From the NCBI GenBank assembly GCA_021292165.1, contig JAHFWL010000961.1:62001-126000 (forward strand): a stretch of DNA of 64,000 bases, in the 5' to 3' direction. Positions within the stretch are counted from its first letter, which is position 1; each line of letters starts with the position of its first letter. The notes beneath the pieces were generated by a model. The model saw nothing but the letters and a program-made list of their open reading frames with translations. It ran no database searches and had not been told where the DNA came from. A program made the position numbers and the translations under genes. Positions 1 through 10,800 of this stretch are shown piece after piece. Origin of the DNA: Shinisaurus crocodilurus (Eukaryota > Chordata > Lepidosauria > Squamata > Shinisauridae).

Positions 1-335
1 TAGAGAACTGACCCCCAGGTAACTAGCTGTGTGCCTGGGAGATCTAAGGAATCAGGTTTTGTTATTTTGCAGCTCTATTACTTTGTACCAAAGTGTCTCT
101 CTCTGCCTTGTTTGCTTCTCTCATTTCCCTATTTTTGTTGTAATATGCTACCTGAATAAACCCGCTTAGGTTTTTACGCCACATGGTGTTTGTAGTTGCT
201 CTGTGGCTTCAGTATCTAAATCCAGGTTACAGACAAAGGGCAAGTCCCTGAACAGAGATGCAAGTAGGATTGCAGACAGCTGAGGCTGGCAGTCTGGTAC
301 CTTGAGATCTCTGGGGGTCTTGGGTCCTTTGGGTA
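1..335 (+). repeat. LTR-like repeat, copy 1
   Basis: Shares blocks with 5070-5435: taccaaagtgtctc, ttttgttgtaat, cctgaataaac and tctgtgg...ctaaatccag. It has a poly(A) signal (aataaa near 155). An R/U5-like LTR part is my best guess; no internal retroviral genes are seen. Confidence 0.5.
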
Positions 336-773
336 GGAAAGGGTGGGTTGTGGCGGGTCAGCCAGCCCCCCCTTCCTCCACAATTTTTATGCTGCTTCTC
401 AGCTCCAAAAGGCTTACATATAATCAATGAATCGAGACAGTCCCTGCCTGCGGGCTTACAACCTAAAAAAAAAAAAGATAGGCATGGCGCAACACACAAG
501 GAAAATGGAAGGGGGGGGGGAACTTATGGGAGTTGCAGTCCAAAATGTCTGGGGGGCACCAGTTTGTCTACCCACTCTCCTAGCCAAAGCGTGCACTGGC
601 CACAGAAAATCTTATTGGTGGGTAGCCCCGTTTGGTTCTGAAACCCTGTAACTCTTCCTGTTCCATTGGGTGCAGTGACTGAATTGGAGCTTTTAGGGGT
701 GGGCTCAGTTTGGGTAGTTTTAACCGCCACCATTTAACCTTTGTTTCTCCCTCCCCCCCCCCCCCCCCGCCAG

Positions 774-1596
774 GCCACAGCCCAGCTGAAGGAGGTCCTG
801 AAGCAGCCCGTGGCATTGTCCCATCTCTGTCACGTGATGTCAAACTCTCAAGATCCCCAGGTAAGTCACAGCAGGGCCAAAGGGTCCAGTCTCCAACCTT
901 TTTGGGCCCGTGAGCACTTTTGGAACTTCGAGAGAGTGTCGTGGGCGCCGTCCACAAGATGGCTGCAGGGGGGTGGGGGTGTTGGGTATCACAGAAATGG
1001 CTGCCGTGGGGGCTATGGCCAGCCATGAAACATTGAGGGCCTCAGAAATAAAGGGCAGGGGAGGCCCCCCATGGGCCCCAGCTGAGGCATTAGATAAATG
1101 AGCAAGGGCGCAATCTTATGTCTTTTTAGACAGAAAATAATCCTACAACTCCCAGCATTCCCCAGCCAGCATAGAATTTTTTTTCTATCTAAGCGTGCAT
1201 AGGATTGCACTCTTAATGTATCCTGTTCCATCTTGCACCCCATCCCTTCCGTAGCTCTTCCAGTGAGAGCAACACTCAAAACCCACAACTGCCAACTTCT
1301 CTCCCCCAACTCCACCCCAATCCTGGCCAAATGTTAGATTTTGTATGCGGTACTTTAAAAACCTGGTTTGGTTTATCTTTCTAAAGTGCCACCCACATGG
1401 CTTTTTCCTACAAGCCAGAACTACCATTCCGGTTTCCCAGAATCCTTGCCGATTCGCCCCGCACCCCTTGCCAGCCTCTCACCTTTGTCTCTCACACTTG
1501 TCTCCTCCTTCCCCAGATCCGGCAATTCGCTGCGGTGCTGGTGCGAAGGCGCCTCACTAAACACTGGAGGAAACTCCACGTGTCTGACCAGGACAT
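774..1596 (+). other. IPO4: IPO4 N-terminal importin-beta (Ran-binding) region, second and third coding exons
   Basis: The exons at 774-860 and 1517-1596 encode the early HEAT region. The second begins IRQFAAVLVRRRL, the typical importin N-terminal motif in which the first HEAT repeats contact RanGTP. The exon at 774 starts in phase 0 after a long C-rich pyrimidine tract (750-770). The initiator exon is therefore upstream of base 1. Confidence 0.9.
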
Positions 1597-4500
1597 GTAA
1601 GTGCTGGGGGAGACATCCTGCAGAACAAGCATGCACTTCTTCCCCCACTCTGTGGCTCAGCATCAGAGGCCTTGCTCTGTTCCCAGGCTTGGGTTCGGTA
1701 AAGCAGGGGTGGCCAACCTGCGGCCCTCCATATTTTGTTGGACTCCAGTTTCCATCAGCCCCAGCCCCTCCCCAGCCAGAGAGGATGGGAGTTGTGGTCC
1801 TATGTGGTGTTGTATTTTTTTAGATCTTTTCACCGCTGCTGGTTTTTACGTTGTCGCTTCATAAAAGCTGTACGTCATGTTTCATCTTGTTGCACTTGGT
1901 CAGGGGTCCTCAAACTTTTTAAACGGGGCCAGTTCATTGTCCCTCAGACTGTTGGGGCCCCCGGGCTATAGTTTGAAAAAAATATGAACGAATGGATCAA
2001 GTAAAAAAAAAGGACTGGGGTCCTCTTTTTTTTACTTGATTAATTGGAAAGTTATTATAAATTAATAATAAATTAATAATAAATTAATTTGCTGTCTAAA
2101 ATTGAAAGACATTAAATTTTAAAAAGGTATAGAAAGGCTTGATTTGCACACTGCACATATCTTATTTGTAGTGCAAAAAACCAATACAATATTTAAAATG
2201 AAGAACAATTTTAATCAACATAAGCTTATTAGTATTTCAATGGGAAGTATGGGCCTGCTTTTGGCTAATGAGATCATAGAATCATAGAATCATAGAAAAG
2301 TAGAGTTGGAAGGGGCCCACAAGGCCATCGAGTCCAACCCCCTGCTCAATGCAGGAATCTAGGTCAAAGCATCTCTGACAGATGTCTGTCCAGCTGCACC
2401 TTGAATGCCTCCAGAGTGGGAGAGCCCACCACCTCCCTAGGTAGTTGATTCCATTGTCTTATTGCTCTGACAGTCAGGAAATTTTTCCTGATGTTTAGGT
2501 GGAATCTAGGTTCCTGTAACTTGAGCCCATTATTCCGTGTCCTGCAAACTGGGATGACCGAGAAGAGATCTTTGCCCTCCTCTGTGTGACATCCCTTCAA
2601 ATACTGGAAGAGTGCGATCATATCTCCCCTCAGTCTCCTCTTCTGAAGGCTAAACATGCCCAGTTCTTTCAGTCTCTCCTCATAGGGCCTTGTTTCCAGT
2701 CCCTTTATCATCCTTGTCAATGTCCGGTTCCATATTTGTCACTGCTAGTCGTAACAAGTGATGCAAGTGTGCATCAGTTAGTCTGGATCTGGTTGGAGAT
2801 TTCAGATGTTTCATTCAGGAAAAAGTCTGTTCACAGACATAGGTGCTGCCAAAGATGGTTGCCATTTTGAGTGCATGGTTCCTGAGATTAAAAGGAAGGA
2901 AGACTGATGGAAGCCTTAACCCTAGTTCTCTGGAGTGAAAGTGAAGGAACACGTCACACACACAACCTTCAGCACTGCTTTAGCAGAGACTGTTCTTCCC
3001 TGGCTCATCATCTCCCACTCCAACAATTGGGAACCCATGGGAGTGGAGGGTGAGAAAAAAGGAAGCAAGCAGCTGTTACGTGGGAAAGGCTTGGCAAGGG
3101 GCGTTCTTTACTCTCCGAACCAAGGTAGGCCAGCAAGGAATTCCCCAGAGAGAAGGGGAACAGGATAGAAGAGCTGGCAGTTATCCCACTCATAACCCAT
3201 CGCAAAGCCTCCCACCAACCACTGCCTCTGTTTCCCCCAAAACAAATGCAAGTCCCAGCCGGATCCTGAACCTGTTTTACTCAGCAGCGAGTCCCACTGA
3301 GGTCAATAGAATTTGCTTCCTGGAATCTGTACTGAGTACTTCAGCAGCAGCGGCCGACGCCCTCCCCCTCCAGAGGTCACACACACGGACCCCGAAACCC
3401 TTCACTCGCACTTAGCCTTGCTCCTCCTGTTCCTAGACTCAGGGTTGGATCCCGATTGAGTCCTACTCCAGAGTAGACCCACCGAAACCAATGGGACTGC
3501 AGTTAAAAGTAACCGCAGCCCCACTGATTTCAATGGGTCTACTCTGGAGTAGGACTCAATCGGGATCCAACCTGCTTTCATAGATTTCATAGATCATAGA
3601 GTTGGAAGGAGCCTACAAGGCTATCGAGTGCAACCCCCTGCTCAATGCAGGAAACTAGAGGAGGGGTCTCCCATCCAAGTAATAACCAGGCCTGACCCTG
3701 CTTAGCTTTCCACGCTCAGACAAGCTGAGCCAGCGTGAGCCACAGGCCTTTGCAGCTCTGTGTTTGAGTACTCACACATGCCGCAGGAGCAAATGCTTCC
3801 CTTCCTCTGTGTCCCAGCCCCTCTGTGCCCACCAACCGGTTTTGCTTTAGCCTCCAGGCAGGCAGGCAGGCAGGCCCAGCCGGCCTGGAGAAGCCTCCTT
3901 CACTCACCACGCATTTCTTGCCGAGGAAGCCGAAGAGGCTCTCGTTCTCTGGCGGGGTGAGCAGCATGGAGCCCATGTTGGCGACCCGCCGCAGCGGCGG
4001 GGGCTGCTGCTGGTTGTTGCTCATTGCGGCGGCCCCCGCCAGCAGGGCCCAGCCAGGACCCCTGCCTCCCCCTCCTCGTCCTCCGCCCGCCAGTCCTGCT
4101 CGTCGCCTCCTCCTCTCCCTCCTCGCCACCGCCGCCTCCTCCGGGCCTGGCCAAGCCTTCTTCGAGCGGCAGCGCCTCGCCGCCGCCTCAGGAGGTGGCG
4201 CCTGAACTGGTGCTGCTGCTGCTGCTGCCCAGGCCGCCGCCGGGCCTGCTCCTCCACTATCACCACCACCACCCACCGCCGCCTCACGAGCAGCCCCTGT
4301 CGCCGCCGCCTTGTCTGCCTGACACGCTGCTGCTGAGGGAGTGCCTGCCCGCCCCGCCGCCGGCTCAGCCTCCCCTTACCCCGCAGGGCGGCCGGCGGCC
4401 GGGCGGCCCACACCCCGCCACCTGCTCAGCCGCCACTCCTCCCCTTCCCCCGCAAGGAACCTCTAGATCGGCCGCCGGGCCGGATGAAAAGACCCGGCGG

Positions 4501-7500
4501 GCCAGAGGTGGCCCGCGGGCCGTAGTTTGAGGACCCCTGCACTTGGTGGTTTTCGGATATTGGGTGGTACAGAAGCGTGATTGTGGAGAAAAAGCAGAAA
4601 AAGCATCAGTATAATCCCAGCTGGGGGCTGGGAAATGCAAAAATGTACATAGCTTCGATGGCACCTCAGAGGCTCCCCTATCTTGATGCCTCCCTGCCAC
4701 AGCCATTCGCGTGCAAATTTGGCCCAAGCCCTCTGGTCATGAGCCACCCCTCCCCTCTGCCTGGGCCAGATGAAGTTCATCCTGATTGGCTAAAGACCCC
4801 TGGGCTACTGAAAGGAGGGGGGGGGAGATCTACACTGCATTTTCGCTCCATAAGACGCACCCACCCCCCAAAAATAGGGGGAAATGTATGCGTGTCTTAT
4901 GGAGCGAATATTGTTAAAAAAAATTTTTTTTTCTAAATTTACCTCTGCGCGCCTCCAACTGGTCCGGGGAAGAGCGGAGGGCTCCTGGGTGGGCATTTGG
5001 TTTAGGTTGTTGGGGTCTGCACGTAAAGAAGCACAGGGTAGGGCTTTTGCCGAGGCAAGCCCTGAAGAGGACCAAACAACCCCCAGGTAAAGGGAGTAAA
5101 GCCTGGGTAGTGATATAGTAAAGGAACTAGCTTTGTTGTTTTGTAGCTCTACTGTGTATACCAAAGTGTCTCCCGACCTTTTCCCCTTCCCTCATTTTCC
5201 ACATTTTGTTGTAATCTGTTTACCTGAAATAAACTTTCCCGGTTTTACCCCACACGGTGTGTGTGTGTGTGTGTGTGGTTCCTCTGTGGTTCGGTGCTAA
5301 ATCCAGTGTACAGACCCAGGGCAAGGCCCCGAGAGAATCGGGTCAAGACGGCAGAGCTAAGGCTGGCAGTCTTGCACCTTTGATCTCTGGTCTTGAGTAA
5401 AGGACCGGTTGGCAGTCCTTTTTCACAGCAGTAAAGAAATCTGATCAATAAATAATACTCCCAAGGTCCCCCGGATCAGCCTTCCCCAGCCTGGTGCTCT
5501 CCAGATGTTTTAGACTTCAGCTCCCACCAAAATGGTCAGGAATGCTGGGCGTCGTCGTCTGGATGACGCCAGGCTGGGGAAGGCTGATCCGGAGCATCGC
5601 AGGGGATCCTGCAGCAGGGGATGTGGACCGGGGTGTGTGTGTTAGGGTGACTGGTTGTGGGGGGGCGGGCTCCTGCATTGCAGCTGACTCTGTGGGCCCC
5701 CGCAGCGCATCTCGGTTCAGTCACTAACAGTGGAAGACCGACAACCTGGTCTTCTGCGCGGGTTCAATGCTAAGGGGGTAGCGAGTCCTGGGGCGGGCCT
5801 TCTCCGAGGTCCCCAGCAACTATCACCCTTAGCCCAGAACAAAGGGATAACTTATAGCCACAAAAGTATCCTTTATAAAACAAGTTTATTTACAAATCAC
5901 CTTCACAAACCCAGACACACGCCAGCAATACAGCTTATCAGTACGGTACAAAGTAGCAAGCAAGAAGTCTCAAGGACACCGTGATTTCAGGGCTCTCAGC
6001 TAGTTAGTTCAGCTCGGGCTCCAGCAGAGGCCCGGTCAACCGCACGCTGCTAGCTGGGTTCCCGGCGGAGGTCCGGTCTACCCAAGCGGCTAGCTGGGTT
6101 CCTGGTGGAGGTCCGGTCTACCCAAGCGGCTTGTGAGTGATTTCAGCTTGGTTTCCCGGGGGTCCGGTCAACCCAAGCGGCCAGTGATTTCAGCTTGGTT
6201 TCCCGGGGTCCGGTCAACCCAAGCGGCCAGTGATTTCAGCTAGCTGGAGCGCGCCGGGTTCTGCTACCCGGGGTTGCCGATCTCTTCGTTCCCTTACCCC
6301 AAGCATGGGGCAAGATTGCTGATCAGGTCCAACAACTCAGTTCCCTTGCGCAGGGTGTTTCATACCTTGGGTTTCAGGTAGCCCCTCCCTCCGTAATCAG
6401 GTGGGTGGCCAATCAGGTGGGTTGCCACCCTCCCTGAGGGGCGGCCTTTTGGGTCAGGTGGGGTGACGCCTTCCTCCTGTGGGGTGGGGTCCCTTTGAAG
6501 CCACTTGCTTAATGGTCCCATCCTGTGGTGTTGAATGGCCCTTTCTTATGGTGCCGAAGTGTCTGCTCTGGGGAGGTATTCAAGTCTTATGTAGATGGGG
6601 CTGATATACGAGAGCATTGACGAACCTGGCGATGCTTCCTGTCTTCCCCCCTGGGGTGATTCTGTGCAGATGTTGTTTGTCCCCTTTGGTCTCTGTGGAG
6701 ACTGGCTGTCTTCCCCCCGCCCCCCCCCCCGGGTCTCCTTCCCCCCACCTTGGTGAGTGTGTGTGTGTGTGTCAGAAAGGGGTTTTAGGTTGGCTTTCTC
6801 CACACTAACGCTGGCCCCCTGCGATCTTGTCTCTTCCAGGCTCAAGACCCTGGTGCTGACCACCCTGCAGCGGGAAACAGAGTGAGTGACTCTTTAAGGC
6901 TGGCCCCGACTTGCGGGGACACCGCCGCAGCATTGTGGCAGCAGAGCCCCCGCTTTGCACGGCGACGGTCTCGGGATGAATCTGGAGGGCTCTAGGAGTT
7001 GGGCCGGGCTGCCTAAAGTCACAACTGTTGCGGGGGCAAATTTGGGTGGGCTTAATAAGGGCCCGGGCAGAAGTCTGTCGAGGGCTGTTCAGCGGGATGT
7101 AAGAACATTCGGAAGAGCCCCGATGCTGGATCAGGCCAAGGGTGCATCTCGTCCAGCATTCTGCTCACACAGTGGGCCAACCAGATGCCCCACGGGAAAC
7201 CCCCCAGCAGGATGTGAGTGCAACAGCACCTTCCCGCCCATGTTCCCCAGCAACTGGAGTACTTCGGTTTCCAGGTCGGGGGGCGATCAACCCCTACACA
7301 GGCCTGTGGCTCACGCTGGCTCAGCTTGTCTGAGCGTGGAAAGCTAAGCAGGGTCAGGCCTGGTTATTACTTGGATGGGAGACCCCCCTCCTCTAGTTCC
7401 CTGCACTGAGCAGGGGGTTGGACTCCATGGCCTTGCAGGCTCCTTCCAACTCTATGATCTATGAATCTAGGAATACCAGGCTCTGGTGGCAAATGACAGG

Positions 7501-7849
7501 GTTCTATCCTAAACCGCTCCTAGATCACAGAACAGTGTTGGTTTTAGGAAGTTACATCTATATGCACATATCCAATATAAAATAAATGTTAACATAGCCA
7601 TATGTTACATAGCCATAATATAATATTGCAAATAGAATTTAAAATAAGCAATAAACAGTCCCTCTAGTGTCACATACAGATTATCATAACTGGTTTCTGT
7701 AGCGGGCTATACAGATCTACAGTACCCTCTCCCAAACGCGTTTCGACCTTAATGGCCTTCCATCAGGGTGGGGTGGGGGATAAACATACACCGCATTTTT
7801 CGCTCCATAAGACGCACCGGACCATGAGATGCACTTACCGTACGGCACG

Positions 7850-7884
<35 letters not shown>

Positions 7885-10800
7885 AATCAGCTGTTCCGCA
7901 GGGAATCAGCTGAGAGGCGGAGGCTTGCCTCGCCCCGCCCAGGAGCCCTCCGCTCTTCCCCGGACCAGCAAAGGAAAGTAAAAAAATAAATTAAAATAAA
8001 AATCAGCTGTTCTGCAGGGAATCAGCTGAGAGGCGGGGGCTTGCCCTGCCCCACCCAGGATCCCTCCGCTCTTCCCCGGACCAGTTGGAGGCGCGCAGAG
8101 GTAAATTTAAAAAAAAATATTTTTTTTTAACAATATTCGCTCCATAAGACACACATACATTTCCCCCTATTTTGGGGGGGGGTGCGTCTTATGGAGCGAA
8201 AAATACGGTCTTAAAGCCCTAATATCTCGTGGTTTAAGATGTCTTACGTAAAACCTGTTAAAAAAAATAGACAGATTTATGCATATCTAAGATATGCAAT
8301 TAATCAAAGAACTTGAAGTCATTAATAGATATATTTACCAGTGAATATTGAACTACTTCAGTTCATGGCGTCCCAACATGCGGTATATATCTGGGTGTAC
8401 TGGATGGGGGAGCTCAACCATTTCCTCCCATGCCTAATTAACATATAACAAAACAAGGTACCTAATATAAATTCTTAACCGACCACAGCAAAATAAAGAA
8501 TATCTCTGGCAGCCTAGGAAGCGTCACACCCACTAAAACTCTTTAAACTCTCTTGACCCGAGATGATACATTCCTTCTGTCACCCTCGGCTGCGGGACTG
8601 TTGCAGACTCTTTTTCAAAAGAGCAAAGAAGTTTATTAATGCTGCGGCCAACTCCTCCGTAGGGCCCATGGACGCCGTGTATACCCGTTTGCTGTCGTGG
8701 CCTGTGTTTAGGTTACACAGGGCAGGTGTGCGATCAGTTTGGCTTAAGGAGAGTGTCCGTAATTATCTGATGCTGGCTGTGTTGTAATGTTAAACTTAAC
8801 AATAAGAGAAACTACATGGCTAAAAATATTGTCCTGACAATAGCCGAATTGCTGCATTCTGCACTAGCTCCAGCTTCCAGCCCAGCCTTAAGGGCAGCCC
8901 CACTTAGGGCACATCGCAGTAATCCAGTCTTGAGGTTACTAGTGCCTGTATCACTGTGGCCAAGCTATCCCTATCCAGGCCCGCATTCATAGATTTCATA
9001 GATCATAGAGTTGGAAGGGGCCTACAAGGCCATCGAGTCCAACCCCCTGCTCAATGCAGGAAACTAGAGGGGTCTGATGAATGAATTGCTTTCTGTATCA
9101 GGCAGAGAGATAGTTGTCCGATTCCTACATTCCTCATCTCTCAGTAGTAGCAGAATGTCCTTTGATATAATAGCCAATGCTGGCGAACCTTCATAAGAAG
9201 CATAAGTACAAACAGTGGCAGCGGCAGAAGTTTTAGCCAAGCGTAGCTTAAAAAGCAAGAGCGCAAGGCTGAAACCATCAGCAAATAGACAAAATAGGAC
9301 GCCGAAGGCCATGAAGGAGTCCCACTATTAGGGCTCACTGCAGTTTAAGTAAAAATAGATAAGGCCCTTCAGTTATAATTAAGTCCTTGTGAAAGAGCAA
9401 AAAAGCCAAAACTTACTGCTCAGGCTCAACTGTGTACAGCGAATAAGTGCAATTTTAAAAAGCGCACACAAAATACTAAAAACGCTAAAAGAAAAGCTAA
9501 AACCTAAAATAAGCTACGGAGCTCAAGACAAAACAAACTCTCAGGCTGCCATCTTGGACTGCAAGTCCATTGTCCATGGCCTCCTTGACGTAGTCTTCCT
9601 TATCTATAATGACCAATACACCCCCTTTATCAGCTGGCTTAAAGAGAATGTTTTGACATTTCTGCCAATTTTTAAGTGCCAGATTTTCTTCCCTGGTCAA
9701 ATTTTGCCACGGAGAGACTGGGTCCCCCCTCCCTCCCCGAGTCGATGTACTTCCTTTGACACCAAATTTATTTATTTATTTATTATATTTATGAATCGCC
9801 CATCTGGCCAGACATCCGGCCACTCTGAGCGATGTACAGTCCAATAAAACATAAGGGGGGGAGGGAACACACACAGTATAAAACACAATTTAAAACAGTA
9901 CAAAACTTAAAAATCCTAACCCACCCCGTATTCCCGCCTGAAAAGCCACGTTTTTAATGCATGGCAGAAGCTAATCAAGGAAGGGGCACAGCGGAGGTCA
10001 CTGGGGAGAGAGTTCCATAAATTGGGGGCTGCCACAGAAAAGGCCCTCCTCCTAGTCCCCACCAGCCTGGTTTCTCTGGCTGATGGGACAGGGAGAAGGC
10101 CGTCCGTGGCAGATCTTATTGAACAGCCTACCTGTATCCTAGGATTTTCAGAAACTGTGTTAAATGTAGATTTGGGTCTAAATGACAGTATGGACTGTCC
10201 CACCCACAGTCCGTTCCCGGAAAGAAATCTGCAAGTCTTCCCTTTATGAAAAGTTGTTGAGAAGTTCTACCATTAACGGTAGGTGGCTGTTCGGTGGAGC
10301 CTCCAGGTCCAGTGGCAATCAACCCCCGAATACCAGGTGCTGGGGGCAAATGGCAGGGGCCAGCTGTTGCCGCCGTGCCCTGCTCGTGGGCTTCCTGGAA
10401 GCGTCTGGCTGTCCTCCGTGGGAGACAGGATACTGGGCTACACGGACCCTTGGTCTGATCCAGGCGGGGCACTCTTGTGTCTCTGTGCGCAGCCGTCCTT
10501 CAGGCCGCCGTGGATGGGAGTGGCTTGGGGGGGAGCTGTGATGGGTAGACACGGGGGTCCGAGCGCTCTGCTCTTCTCTCCCAGCCACAAGGTCTCCTTA
10601 AGCCTGGCCCAGCTGGCTGCCGTCATTCTGAAGAACGAGACGCTGGAGAAATGGCCGCAGATGTTCCAGCTCATCCAGCGCGGGACACGTTCCCAGGACC
10701 CCACCCAGTCCCCGGTACGGTCGGGGGGGGGCTGAGCATCTTCTCGGTGGCTGTGGGGGGGGCTGCCAGTGTGAGGCTTGGCCGACCCCTCCCTGGTATC

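Larger units (their letters stand above)
1901..4539 (-). mobile_element. hAT DNA transposon carrying a captured WASL-like 5' gene fragment
   Basis: The ends are CAGGGGTCCTCAAACT at 1901-1916 and its exact reverse complement at 4524-4539. They are flanked by the identical 8-bp duplication CACTTGGT at 1893-1900 and 4540-4547, the signature of hAT transposition. Inside, reading the - strand: a GC-rich block and WASL-like exon (about 4460-3757), a 5S/CR1 SINE (3752-3575), a palindromic MITE (3571-3442), about 500 bases without recognised content, a decayed hAT transposase C-terminus (about 2900-2735), a CR1 LINE insertion (about 2733-2278) and the terminal region. The SINE, MITE and CR1 look like later insertions. 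The element lies in the IPO4 intron between the exons at 1596 and 6840. Confidence 0.88.

Noticed and set aside
2364..2720. A 118-codon host gene on the - strand
   Set aside because: It is the C-terminus of the CR1 reverse transcriptase.
3908..4024. Resident WASL gene nested in IPO4
   Set aside because: No second WASL exon is seen on the - strand down to base 1, and hAT ends with an exact duplication enclose the exon. The left edge of the window prevents full exclusion.
3716..4276. A 186-codon - strand frame as a gene of its own
   Set aside because: Only its 39-codon N-WASP-like part (from 4024) has support. The rest is GC-rich 5' sequence upstream and intron past the GTGAGT donor.
4024..4530. 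Proline-rich + strand protein of 168 codons
   Set aside because: It is the antisense of the GC-rich 5' block; composition alone keeps the frame open.
7301..7400. 5S rRNA gene
   Set aside because: Only the internal-promoter part of 5S is present, with a CR1-type tail; it recurs as a SINE.
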